From: Phaffia rhodozyma
Lineage: Eukaryota > Basidiomycota > Tremellomycetes > Cystofilobasidiales > Mrakiaceae
Assembly (NCBI GenBank): GCA_014706385.1
Contig: JACGZH010000006.1
Location: forward strand, 1,550,001 to 1,614,000
Reading direction: 5' to 3'
Length of the DNA stretch: 64,000 nucleotides
The first letter of the stretch is position 1; every line of letters starts with the position of its first letter. Positions 25,724 through 37,508 of the stretch are shown here, piece after piece. Under the pieces are notes generated by a model, which saw nothing but the letters and a program-made list of their open reading frames with translations, had not been told where the DNA came from and did not search any database. A program made the translations under genes and the position numbers.

Positions 25724-26564
25724 GTCACCTCTTCCGCTCAAAGGCTTTGATCCTGTTTCAAAAGGAGGAAGCGGGTTTCGAGGGGAGGATGCGACCTATT
25801 GCCTACTATAATTAATTTTTTTTCCCCGTGGTTTCTTCGTTTCCCTCTGTCTTTTGGGCTTATATTTATATGCGCCTTGGCGTTTGCTTTGCTTTCGATC
25901 TTGTTTATATGTACCAACTGTTCATTCCATTTGAATACCTCCGAATCTTAATCTATATTTCGTTCTTGTTCCGCCATTCCGTTCTGTATGGTGATTCTCC
26001 TTCCGTGATTTTTTTTTAGTAAAAAAATTCAAACAGGATCTACCCTCTTGCTCGTCGTTTCGAGATTTATTCATGATTTCTTCCTCTCCTCTTTCTTCTT
26101 GTCGAAATCGAAATCGATTACTGGTAGACGACGGGAGTTGACAAACACTGGTTCAAGAGGAGTCAACCGAAAACACATACAATGAATGCTTTAATCATGA
26201 GAGCGAAGGTAGCATATAGAGATACTCGATGAGAACTCTGCGAAACAAGGACCGAAACGAAAGGTGAAAAGCAAGATCAGAATAAAGAGTTCGAACGAGA
26301 GTAGGAATATAGTCGCTCCGATCAAAACTGGTTTGGTCGAGGTGAGGTTAGAAGCAGGTATACTGAGAGAGATAAAAACACAAAGGATGGAAAAATACGA
26401 GGGGAGGTAGCAGAGCGAAGAAAGAACGTAGGGAGAAGAGTAGAGCGCAAGAACTGACAAGGAAGAAGCAAATGAGAGGAAAGGCGAGGAGAAAGATAAG
26501 AGATATTTTAGAACGAATGGATACATTTAGACGAAGCAAATTATAGGGCTCTTGATTGTCAAAC
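25724..26564. other. Convergent intergenic region
   Basis: 840 bp between the stops of the zinc-cluster gene and the alpha-amylase. It is AT-rich, with a poly-T run at about 26008-26017. A hydrophobic open frame on the minus strand (26191-26526) has no homology I recognise and I see no splice that would join it to the amylase. No gene called. Confidence 0.5.
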
Positions 26565-29500
26565 TTATACTCCCCCTCTCCATGCTCGAGAAGCAATTCT
26601 GTCCTGACACGTCAGATAGCTAGCTACGTCTGCGCAAAATGGCGGGTCCAGAGCGATTGATGTCAGAGGCATGAAGACCTGTTTGTTTGTTTGTTTGTGA
26701 ATGCCCATCGGTAGATGGCGATAATGACAATGAAAAGAAACGACGATTAATATCTTTTTCTTCCTTCATCTGCTCAGAGGGGAGAAGAAGAACGCACTTG
26801 AGGTTGCCCATAATTGATATGAACAGTCAGAGAGCCTGAAGAATCAACTTGCGAAAGCACACCTATCAATCGCACCCGAAGACAAGATGATACATCAGCA
26901 CTACCATCACTACAGAGTATCTTCACAAGAAAAGAAGAAAGAAGAATGGATATCCAACACGAACAACTTAAGACATCGACCACCATTGATTCTGGCTGAT
27001 AAGCCGTCTGGATCGTTAGACTCTCTGTTCCTGACTGAGCGGATCCTTGATTGGTAAGGACAGAGAGTAGAGGATATTTGGAGATGGCAATAGAGTGGGT
27101 TGTCTGAATGAGAACGGAGGCTTTGGTCGTGTAGAACGTTAGCGAAGCCCCAGCACTATATGTACCAAATGAAGACCAGCGTTGCGGTTTATATAAGGAT
27201 GTTAGCTAGACTTAAAGACCACAACCAAGTGAGAAGAGAAGTTGAAAGGACGAACGCGGCTTTTCGAACTGCATTCATCCTTGTCACGTAATCGTACAGT
27301 GTAGAAGACGTCTGTTGGTTGCAAGACAACTTTTGTTGAGTGCCATGTTTCAAACAACAAGAATTAATCAATTGGGAGAAAGAGTAGATAGAGAGGACAA
27401 ACATCGTAAGGTTCGTCACCCAAGGTCCACAAGGCCTCTCGGTTGGATGGATCAGAGCCTCCGCTCGCATTTTGCTCATCGCCGTAGTACCTGCATGGGT
27501 CAACCAATGAACGGAGATTTGTTGTAAGGACATGTTGTTGTCGACTGACAAAGTAGGGAAAAGACCAGAAGAGGAAGACCCATACCAGATCGGAATTCCA
27601 TCGGCCACGAATGAATACGTGAACATATTCTTCAAAAGCTGTATAAATTTAGTCATGCATAAGATTGACACAAGCATGGATCAGTCATTGACCAAGGACC
27701 TTACTTTTCCTTTTGTGATCAAAGAAAATAGAACAAACTGCATCATCCGTTGTCATGCTCCTTGGTCTCGGCACTGGATAGACAAACGCATAGCCAGAGA
27801 TTCAGTATAAAAGATTTCGAGCTCGTTCACACTGAAAGCTTCGTACAAAGAGGAGAATGAGAGGAGCAATCATGTCAGACTGACTGTCATGATTAGAAGC
27901 AAAGCCTCCCAAGACCGTCGAATCATCGAACCAGTACGAGATTGTGGATATCATGTTGGCGAGATTGAGCATTGAACCTGACGTATCAGAGAACGCTTGG
28001 CTAGGTATAACGAAAAGGCGCGGGGCCATTGAGGAGTGGGTGAGTTTCCGAGTGCGTCCAGGAGGACTCAGAATAGGAAAAAAGGGCGAAGGGAAACGTA
28101 CGTGAGAGTAAAATACATTGGATAGTTGAGGGTAGAAGAGAGAGCGGACGCCTGGTAGTCGTTGACATAGAGAGGATCTTTTGGAATTTTTCCCAGAAAG
28201 AGATGTGTTGCAATTGTGATAAACATGTTGAAGGCATGAATCTATGGATGACATGTAGGAGATGAGAAGAAGACACACCTCCGTTCAAGACCTCTCCCAT
28301 ACAAAACACTCCTGCGTTGGTCTCAAACCCTTTCAAGAATGGTTTTTCTACGTGCATAGCTGCGTCGATCCTAATTCCGTCGATGGCGTATGTCTGAACG
28401 ATGTTTCTCACATTGGTGTATAACGCATTTTGAATTTTGCTAGATGATGTATTGAGATCGGGTGTGATGACCGACCCCTGCGAGTGGTTCAGAGAATTAG
28501 GAATATTCATCAGCTTACTATTCTGCTCCAAAGAAAATGTGAAAGAAAGAAGAAAGAAGAAAGGTCTTACGGTAGGTTCTAACCAGCACTGTTCTACACT
28601 CGTCTGGTTTCCATCTTCAATGGTACAAGCTAACATATGGTAATCCGTCGGTAGATCGAAAGGTCCATAGACTCCATCCATCTCTCCAGTGGAGGACTGT
28701 CCTACAGCCGGGTCGAACTGAGAGGTCGAAACGGCTAGCGCAAAGGCGACATGATTAACAACGACGTCCAGCATGAGTGCCATTGATCGGTCATGAAGGG
28801 CAGAAGAGAGTGCTTGTAAGGCCGTTGGAGATGGGCCCAGCTCTTGAGAATGGATAAATAGGAGAAAGAAGAAAGTTCAGCATGGTCTGTGTGGAGAGGT
28901 GGTATGCAGCGCTATTTTTCTTCGATGCGACCATCACACGCACTTGTTAAATCAGATGCCCAATACCTGTACACCCAGCAGGTTTGTTTCCCCAGAAGAG
29001 AAAAAGAAGGGCGAACAAGGAATTTACATCATCAGTCTCTGAAAAAGACCTTCAAAGAATGACAAAAGAGGAATCTGAAAGAGGCGAGTTGAACGAACCC
29101 ATGATAAGCTTGTCCTACAATAGTATCGTCTAAGATTTGAGCGGAAACCGGAGAAATCCAAACTGCATCGAACCCCATCCCTTGGATATAATCTAATTCG
29201 TCGACTATGAGCACCAACCCAGTCACCATCCATTAGTATACTTCTTTTGATCGACAAGGAAGGCAAGGACTCATCGAGAAAAACAAGATAGACTCAACTG
29301 ATTCCCTGGAGATCGCCTCCACAGAAAACTTGGGCAGCTGTGTTGCATGCCGGTGTGGAGCCATTCCCCAGGGCAAATCTATCCGTCATAAGCTATTGTC
29401 CATCATTCCAAATGAGAAGCAGTCAGTCAATATATATATATATCAGTTGATGACCAACTCTTGGACACGTTTCCATCTTTTCATGATTCATAGGTTCTCA

Positions 29501-29677
29501 GCATCTAATTTTATTCTATTTTCAAGTAAGAAGACAACATAGAACGCAATGGATTACCTGATATATACTCCTGGTCCTCCATTCGGAAGCTGTAAGCCCC
29601 TTCACCTGGGAAGCAAGTTGAGAGACTCCCAGGCTTAGGAAGAGTAGAGGATGTGTTAATGAGAACGGTTGCTTCAT
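26565..29677 (-). CDS. Secreted GH13 alpha-amylase (Taka-amylase type)
   Basis: An endo-acting starch hydrolase, EC 3.2.1.1 by family. Start 29677 gives a signal peptide, [20 protein letters not shown], then [36 protein letters not shown] and [20 protein letters not shown]. Conserved GH13 regions: [18 protein letters not shown] (nucleophile Asp), III GEVLNG (acid Glu), IV FASNHD (third Asp). An intron (27884-27774) follows NHD, and a 35-nt exon gives [12 protein letters not shown] before [18 protein letters not shown] and [21 protein letters not shown]-terminal beta domain ([33 protein letters not shown]) ends in [13 protein letters not shown], stop 26565-26567. In region II, Met replaces the Lys that precedes the conserved His in Aspergillus enzymes; in region IV, Ala-Ser replaces Val-Glu. 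About a dozen introns; the segment at 27250-27390 is the least certain. Confidence 0.9.
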
Positions 29678-30553
29678 CTGATGTTCCTTCTCTTCTCTCT
29701 GACTGATGTGTTTGGGTGTGGTCTTTCTCGAACAGGACACGGATGGGTCTGCTGAAGTTTCGTGTTGTTATGGGTTGCACAGTGTGTCAGGTTCGGTATA
29801 TGATGTGGGTAACGAGGTAGGACAGAAAGACGAAAGAGAACTGGACTATGTTCACGAATACAAAGAAACCTCAGGCTGTCCTTCAGCCTAGTGCCGCTTT
29901 TGCTGCTCCTGTTGTATTTTCTTCTTTAATCATCAGTTTCTACGAACCTCAGACATTCTCAGATTCGTTAAGGTGAACGAAACCCTCGAGAGGTAATGAG
30001 ACGTCGCCGGGAACGCCACAAACACAAGCGGCAATGGTTGAATGATTTATCTATGAGAAGTTACTGCGGTTCTGTTGTTTATCGGTGAAATTGATCGACC
30101 GATAAGATAGGCAATTTCTTCCGTTTCGTCTTTCCTCTACCCCGGACTATTTCCACGGAGCAAAGTTGACGAACATGACTGCATCAAAGACATGTGATCG
30201 GAAAGGATACAAGCAGAGAAGAGCGGGATAAACCCGGTACATAAGAATAGTGAATGGTTTGTCCAGTAATAATTGATAGTATAATTAATGTCTAAGTATC
30301 TGAGATGACCGAAGAAGAAAGTATGTTGATCGAATTGAAAAGAAAGAGAGTATGCTGAAGTCAAAGACTATGCTTCAGACAGAGGCCTGGTAGAAAAGAG
30401 CCAAAACGATATGATACGATACGATACGATGTTATGTTATGAGACGAGATAGCTTACAAGCAAGATGATAATGATAAGATCAATATAGAATTGATAGTAG
30501 AACTCAGAGAAAGATCGCTAAGTCAGTCCTCGTTCACTTTTAGGAAGCCTCAC
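29678..30553. other. Alpha-amylase promoter region / downstream of DUF4203 gene
   Basis: About 880 bp upstream of the amylase start. It has a GATAAG (about 30098) and a CCCCGG motif (about 30140) that resembles a Mig1/CreA-type site. An ATACG pentamer array (about 30410-30432) runs into GTTATGTTATG. No gene is recognised. Carbon-source control is expected for the family but not demonstrated. Confidence 0.45.
30409..30440. repeat. ATACG pentanucleotide array
   Basis: ATACG is repeated at least three times in tandem, preceded by a variant unit and followed by two TTATG units. It lies between the amylase promoter and the 3' end of the DUF4203 gene. Confidence 0.6.
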
Positions 30554-33238
30554 TCACAGCTCCACTCGCACGCCCTCTCTCCAGACCTCCAGCTCAATCA
30601 TCTTTTCCCTCTTTGCGTTTTCCTTATCTCTCGACTCGGTCTCTCGTTTCTTCATCAGCTCTCTTTCCTCTTGACGTTTTGATTCCCACTGGTTTCTGGC
30701 CTCCAAGCTTGCAAACAACTCACCCACAGGGGACTGCAACGCTCGTATCTTTGCTTGATGTCTAGCCTGAAGCTCCGCCCTATTCATCTCCCGTAAGCTG
30801 CCGATGTTGCGAGCAGCATCATTGAGAGGGGTCGATCTGGGACCCGAGCTAAGTAAAGTTGAGGTCCTCGTCAGAGACAACCGGTCTTGCGCCTCTCTTG
30901 GAGATTTCCTAACTTCACCCGCGCGATCTTTCAGGAGTTCTTTCGAATCCTCAGCTGTCCAATTCATCTTTCGCCGTTCTTTCGGCTGGGGAGCGCACGA
31001 AGGTGTCTGGTCTTTATTAGAATTTAGGCTTGAGTTCGATGGAGAGTATAACGGCCGGTGGATCTGTCTGTTGGCTAGATAAGCTTCCCATTCAGTTCTC
31101 GGACTGCCTCCCGGTACGGAAGGCGAATGACCAAAAGCTCGACTGTAAGATGAGTGACAGTCGGACAAGAGTGAGAGTGAGTTCGGCCGGTCGAAGTGGG
31201 AGGGAGAATACGGGAACAAGGAGGAAACTGTGTTTGTCTTAAGAGCTTCTATAGATCTTCTGACGGTCCTAATTTCGAGTGATAGCTGCTCCCTTCGTTT
31301 CTCGTCCAACTCGGCCTGTCCTTTTAACCCCTGAGACTCCGAGTCTTGAGTTGACTTCCTCCAAGGTTGATCCGTTTTTGTCTCGATCATCTCTCCTGTG
31401 TTTGCAGTCGCCGTCGCCATTGTCATAGGGGCAGGGTTTGTTTTGGAGGACGTCAGGCTTAACGTAGGCACATAATCGAAGGCAGTCTTGTCGAAAACTG
31501 AAGAACCCTGGTATTTCTCGCTGGATAAGACAGATTGGTTCCGTTCAAGGCCTGCCCTCGTAGCGCTGACACCAGCATCGACAGTAGATCCATGAGCGGC
31601 CTCCCATCGAGCCAGTTGTTGAGCATGTACAGACTTTCTGATTTCGTCCTCATTCTCGTCCTCGGTCGCCCGTCGTCGTCTATCCTTGGCGTTGGCGTCA
31701 ACCTTTCCCAGGCGTGCGCACAACTTGGATTGAAGAACCGCTCTGTGAGGGTCGAAAACAGGCTTTCAATCTATAAGCATCAATAGGTGTAGGAGTAGAC
31801 GAAGTGAAAGGCCGACAAAAAGACTTTACCCTAGGAAAGCGAGAATGCCAATCAAGGCCAGTTCGATCTGCATCAACTGAGTAAACTGAAACCCGGCATT
31901 GATGGAATCCGATATCTCTGACGTGAATATGGATCCTGCGAGAAGACAAGGAAATTTCAGCATGTGCTTGCGTACTCCTTGCAAGAAGTTCAATATGTTG
32001 ATTGAATGAAGAGGGGGACTTGCGATATCCTAGATTGTAGATATAGAACTCCTTCAATCCAGCTCTCGTGAAACAGTCAAGTCCCAGCACCTGTCCGAGA
32101 TACAAGGCACGAGAAAGAGAGAAGATGAATAGGAGGAGAGATCACTCGAAATTGAGTCAGAGCTTCATCTGTCTAGATAGAATCTCGGTGCAACAGAATG
32201 AAATTGTCTCACGAAAGCGCTTGCTCCAAGCCTTATAAAGGGCCAGGAAGAGAATGGAATGACGGACCACCATCAATTCTTTCAGCTCTAGTTGTCTCAA
32301 ACAGTCAAGAAGATAATATCAGACTACAATATAAAATCAAACGGGCTTACCAGGCGGTAGTAACAATGACCGCTGGGCGGTAAAATCTTTCGAGCATGCC
32401 TATCACCAGGAAACCCACCGAGATGCCTATGAAGTAACGAGATATATCCATAAGCATGCGATAACTATGCAAATCAAGAGCGATAAGAATTGGCAAAGAT
32501 GGACACACTTGCGATCAATACCCATCGCCATAGGAGACTCTGACCGGTGAGACCTCCTTGTTTGGTGGCCATGAGAAACCAGCCGAAAGAGAAACCTCCG
32601 ATAGGGGGAATGGCAAACTTTGACTTATTGAACGAAACCACACCGGCCGCGCCAGCGATGATACCGACGAGCGCGGCGATGAGGACAAACACTCCTCGGA
32701 TCAATTCTCTCGGTGGACTCTGTGTGGTGGGCGGGAGAGCATAGTGAAGGAGGATCGTCACTGTCACAAGTGCACCGGCATAGAACGGAGCAAGAAAGAG
32801 GGAGGTCCTGAGAAGGAAGGCAAATTGGGTTGGCTTTAGAGGCGACTTATCTGAGCAGATCGTCGAACAAAGAGAAACTTGCCATCTATTTCCTTCTCCT
32901 AGCACACAGAGCCCAGCTCCGGTAATAATAAGAGCGGCGCCTGCAAATCCGTATGGTACATCTAGCCTGATGGACTGGGGAAGAAGAGTGGAATTCGTGG
33001 CTGAGGGGAGAGCGCTAGCGGTGAACGATGGGATGACTGGTGAGGCAGAAGAAGATGCAGACAGATAGGACGATGAAGAGGTAGGAGTTGTAGGAGAGGT
33101 CAAGGAAGAAACAGATGAAAATGCAGATGAGGAAAGAGTAGGTGATACAGAGGCAGACGAGGATAACGAAGACACCTGGGCGAGGGCTTGTATTGCTAGG
33201 ATCCAGAAAGCTAAGAGGAGTCCAAGTAAAGGATTCAT
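30554..33238 (-). CDS. TM7S3/TMEM198-like (DUF4203) multi-pass membrane protein
   Basis: Start at 33238 gives a signal peptide (MNPLLGLLLAFWILAIQALA), then a Ser/Thr-rich lumenal stretch of about 100 residues, probably O-glycosylated. About seven membrane helices of the DUF4203/TM198 fold follow: YGFAGAALIITGAGLCVLG, SLFLAPFYAGALVTVTILLH, RGVFVLIAALVGIIAGAAGV, IGGFSFGWFLMA, LLWRWVLIA, GISVGFLVIGMLERFY and IELALIGILAFL. The characteristic DCFTRAGLKEFYIYNLGYR block lies between the last helices. The cytosolic tail (exon from about 31735 to 30554) is charged and coiled-coil-like, rich in Arg/Glu, with AVLQSKLCARLGK just after the last helix, and ends EVWREGVRVEL. Members of this family in fungi are widespread and functionally unknown. 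Introns at about 32500, 32350, 32090, 32020-31920 and 31830-31745. Confidence 0.82.
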
Positions 33239-35117
33239 GAAGAGTGAGAGGAGAGGAAGGAGTAAGAGGGAATTAGGGGGAGGAACAGATGGGTGTCTGC
33301 TTCCCTGTCGATCAAAAGGAGGAGAGAGAGCCTGCGCAAGAAAGAGCGGTAGGAGCAAGAAAGAAGCAAGTAAGATGCAAGGGCGAAGGAGGTGACCGAG
33401 TTGCAACGAACGTCCCAAACGATCTCGGCGGTGACTACCGAGTTTATCGTGACTACCCTTGCATCGTTGACTAACCAATCTGTTCGCCGAACCCAACACG
33501 TGTAGCTCAGGAACATGAACCAGGACAGGCATTTCAAGAGAGGTAAGAGGTGATAGCATCTCAAGCCTGTACGTGATGACACACAGATGTATTTACAATA
33601 GGTACAGGGGTAGTGAGTAACGATCTATGGTCGATAAGCAGTAGGATGTATCGAAGGCGAACAGTACGAGCTATAAAGTTCAGCTTCATACACTATAGAC
33701 ATGCAGGCAGTGATATGTAACGGTGTCGTCATGACTGGCCATATAGACACATGTCCGCATAAGAAGCTCTACAAAACTTACCATAAGGGATAGGCAATAG
33801 GTCCTGGGCATCTATGAATAGCTTCGTTGGGCTAAGATACAAGCAAATGATAATTTCATGGTCAACATGATGGAGAACCGTCCACCCCATAGGCGATAGG
33901 CAGATAGGCAGTAGGCATATATGCGAATGCACACATCCGAAGATGTTGGCAAATACTTGAATATGAGCGCCGTCACTTCTCATCTGATACTTAATAGCTC
34001 CTCTGTTTGATTCCTCTGGAATTACTGATATCATTTCTTCATTCACATCCTTTGTGACTGGTAGTAGATCAAGATTCTGATCTGATGTTTTGAGCATACA
34101 GACACGATCATAGCTCAAACGAATTCATTCAATGACCAAATAACTCAGAGACTTCACGAGTCTTACTCAGTCAGTTTTGAAATCTTGTGTTGCCGATTGA
34201 TTTGACCGTCGACTATCGGAGGTAAATTAAACTTCTGGGGATTGATCTCGACGAAATAAGACTGTGTTATTTCTTTGCTGCCAAGCGGCCTCAAGCTTCT
34301 GATCTCTAGACTATGGCACAGGACGCATGGGATAAGGACGATCTCACAGAGGTATCATGGACGGCGTTAATGAAAAGCGTCAGAGGCGATACAAGTAGCG
34401 AGCTTACATAGCACACATAAGTGTGACTCATAAACAGCGTTCTCAGACAACGACATCATATAGCGAACACGCTTTAGGAAACATAATACAAGATGACTAT
34501 CACACGCCATGAGTGATACCTCAGTAGCACTTTGTTGTGTCCAATATGATAACCCTCGTGGAACTTTGTTTACAGCTGACGTACGCACATAATTACTTGG
34601 AGACTTCTCAGCTGCGCACGTGGCTGGCGGGATATTCGATTATGACGTACCCGGCAGGTTACGGTATGGTTACAAAGCCATGTGCCTGGTGCCTTGTTCC
34701 TGGTCCCTCTCTCTGCCCTCTCGCCCTCTGAACCTTCTCCCTGCCAATCCCGGATCGAGGAACGAACGAACTCCAAGCAACGACTTCTCCTCTTTGTCTG
34801 CCTTTCCATTCCTTTCCTCTCTATTCCATCCCAGTCTGTCTCTCAGTCTTCGTCTGGAACCAACTCGTTTGACCAACAGAAAAAAGGAAACTCTCTTTCC
34901 ATTCCATCGCCTGTTCTTCTTTTTTCCTTGCCTCCCTTCGGTCCCTCCTTTTTTTCATCCCTCCCTCGTCTTTTTTTCTCTTGCATACACGCCTCCACTC
35001 CTCTTTTTCTTCCCTTCACCCGATCCGACTCTGGAGTCATAGCTTTCGTCCCTGTTCAAGTTCGATCCAAGCAACCATCAACTACAACACCACTACTACC
35101 CAAACCCACAATCTTTG
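33239..35117. other. Long divergent intergenic region
   Basis: 1.9 kb between the starts of the DUF4203 gene (minus) and YPD1 (plus). The middle (33600-34550) is AT-richer than its surroundings and contains scattered GATAGGCA/TAGGCAG motifs (33788, 33890-33920). The right part (34780-35010) is strongly pyrimidine-rich, typical of a fungal leader. The open frame at 33729-34118 lacks any conserved motif. I see no gene. Confidence 0.5.
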
Positions 35118-36590
35118 ATGAGCTCCTCTAACACCACGGAACCGAAGCCGTCCCCTTCGTCGGCTCCCATCTCTGAAGACCAGGTCGATGACGAGGTTAC
35201 TAAAGTTGTTAGTCTTGTCTTTTCTTCTTGTTTTTCTCTTCTCAATTTGTCCTATTCTCCCGGTCTCTCTCCTATCCTTTTGTTCCCTTGATTCGAGTCC
35301 GGACCCTGGTATTGTAAAGGAGAAATAGAAAATTGGAAGAGTTCATTTATTTACACAGGGAAAAAAGAGGGAAAACGGTACGAACAGAGACGGAGAGAAC
35401 GAATGAGCAGATCGGGTTAGACAATCAACATGATGTCTTTTGGTCTCTTCCCCTGGACTACCTCTCTTGCTTCCTGGTCTTTTATGCCATCTGCTCTCTC
35501 TCTGATCTCATACTTCACCAGATCATCACGCACCAGCTTCGATCTTCGTTTGGCACATTTTGTCGCATTTCTTTGATCTTCAGATCGAAGATCTTTATTC
35601 TCCTCGCCTCAATGTAGTTCACATACTCCTCTCGACTGCTTTCTCTCCCAGCCGTTTTCTCTCTCTCTTTCTCTCTCCCTCTCCTGCCTTCACTTCTTAT
35701 CTGTGCTCTACTTGTTCATTTTGACTGACTCATCATCATATTTTCTTCTCAACTACGAAAATCCACCAATACAGGATAAAACTCCGGTCATCGGTACGAT
35801 CTCGCTTCCGTTCCTTTCTTTTCTACATAAGCTCTCGATCTCATTCCCCTTTCCTTCTTCCCAGACATGGAGACTTTTAATCAACTTCAAGAGATGGACG
35901 ACGACGAAGACGAACGAGAGTTCTCCAGGGGTATCGTCTGGACGTACTTCGAACAGGTCCCGGAAAAGCTTGACGAGATGGGTGACAGCTTGTGAGTGCC
36001 CTCCTACCTTCTTCCCCTCCTCTTACCCAAGACTTCTGTCTCTGACTCGCGTTTCCTGTCATCCTATTTCTATCTTCTTTCCCTATGCCTTTGCTACCTT
36101 AGAAAAACAAAGGATTATCTTACTGTTTCCCAAGTTGCTCACTTCCTGAAAGGATCTTCAGCAGCACTTGGTGTCGCTAGAGTTTCTTCCCTTTTTGAGA
36201 CGATCCAACTGCAGGCAAAAGATGTCTACAAAGCTGTCAAGTAGGTGTCCAAAATGATCTTTTGGATGTTTCCGTTCTTTGATCTCAGATTGGTACCGTT
36301 GTTGGTTATTTATCCGTTCGTTCCTTCTTCCTCCTAGGGCATCACGATTGGACAAGTCCACGACGTCATCTCCAAAATTCGACGAAGATTCCGCAGAGCT
36401 CACACCAGAGCAACTCGAGATCTTGGAAGCTGCGAAGGAAGAAGCTTTGGCTGCTGAGGAGAAACGAGTCAAGTTGCTCGAAAAGGCGTACGAGAAAGTC
36501 AGAGGAGAGTATGTCATCGCCGAGGAATGGCTCAGGAATGAGTATGGAGAGTCGGATAGTGAGGATGAAGATGAGGAGGAGGATGAGTAG
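35118..36590 (+). CDS. YPD1: Histidine-containing phosphotransfer protein Ypd1
   Basis: An HPt protein relaying phosphate between a hybrid histidine kinase and response regulators in the HOG/oxidative stress pathway. Exon 1 (35118 to about 35207) encodes a Ser/Pro/acidic N-terminus ending VDDEVTKV. A long intron of about 565 nt leads to the short exon DKTPVI, then DMETFNQLQEMDDDEDEREF, SRGIVWTYFEQVPEKLDEMG and, after another intron, VSQVAHFLKGSSAALGVARV. The His of AHFLKGSS (about residue 92) is the phospho-acceptor, and the Lys and Ser residues around it are conserved. The last exon gives a Glu/Lys-rich helix (LEILEAAKEEALAAEEKRVK), the final bundle helix, and a very acidic tail (DSEDEDEEEDE, stop 36588-36590). 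The tail and the extended helix make it longer than a typical Ypd1. Confidence 0.94.
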
Positions 36591-36970
36591 TCGAGTTTCT
36601 ATGTGTTCTGTCACCTTCCACCCTTTCATTCGTGTTGTTCCCTTCCCTTTGACTCTTCTTCTAGTGGCCCTTGGCCTCGCCTTCTATTTCTCTTCGCCAG
36701 TGTGTGTTTGTGTGTCTGCCCTGCTTCCTCCATCGCCTTCCTCCTTCCTTCTCCACCTCCTCCTTAAAGCTGTATCACTACTCTTTTTCTCTTTCCTCTT
36801 TCCGTCTTTATATTTATTACCTCCTCTTGCTAAACTTCGAGTTTAAACCCCGACCAACTCGACCGGACCGGAATGAACCAAATCGATCGCCTTCAAATAT
36901 ATTCACCAACAAAACCAAAACGAAAATTTCCTGTTGTCCGGTTCCACTCCTACGCTATCACTGCCGTCTT

Positions 36971-37001
<31 letters not shown>

Positions 37002-37508
37002 TTTTCTCATTTTCGTTCTCTCAGCTCGATATTTTAAAAAGATAAATCTTAAAGGACAGTTGGAGGCTGTCTCGGTTCTTTTCGACTGTCGAGTTCCTCT
37101 TGTTGTCTTGTCTTGTCTTATCTGTGAGATCCTCTCGTCCTCGGCAAAGCGCAACGGAAAAGAAATCCATCGTGGTCTACTTCGATCTGACTGTTTATCT
37201 GATATGTTGTCGGATGTTGGTCGTCTAGTATACACGCACATGATCTACGGCATAAAGAGACTGAGACGGACACGTAAAGGCGAGGCAAAGAGACGTATGA
37301 CGTAAGCCAAGTGGGGATCGTCAAGTTAATCAACAAATTCCTTGACTCAGTCAGTCCGTCCGTTCATCCACCCCAAAGCTGACGACGACGACGATCAACA
37401 TAGAGCTGAGGAAAGTATTAGAGACTCGACGGATATCCAGGAGCAAGGAACTAGACCAGGAAACGACCAACAAGCCGACCAAGAAAGAAGAAAGCAAGGA
37501 ACAGAGGA
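36591..37508. other. Intergenic region with CT-rich microsatellite
   Basis: About 920 bp between YPD1 and the next plus-strand gene. It contains a (CT)n/TTTCTC microsatellite at about 36968-37020 and a TATTTATTA run near 36810. No coding exon is recognised in either strand. Confidence 0.5.

Noticed and set aside
26191..26526. Hydrophobic minus-strand frame downstream of the amylase as a GPI-anchor tail
   Set aside because: The amylase frame ends with a stop at 26565-26567, and I found no splice pair joining the two.
27739..27900. Apparent frameshift after the NHD motif of the alpha-amylase
   Set aside because: Reading straight on gives a stop, but an intron from 27884 to 27774 and a 35-nt exon restore the conserved [16 protein letters not shown] sequence, so the gene is intact.
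33729..34118. 129-codon minus-strand open frame in the 33-35 kb intergenic region
   Set aside because: No recognisable domain and no splice partners, and it lies in AT-rich, repeat-bearing sequence.
35333..35617. 94-codon open frame inside the long YPD1 intron
   Set aside because: Low-complexity, no homology recognised, and the flanking YPD1 exons join in phase without it.
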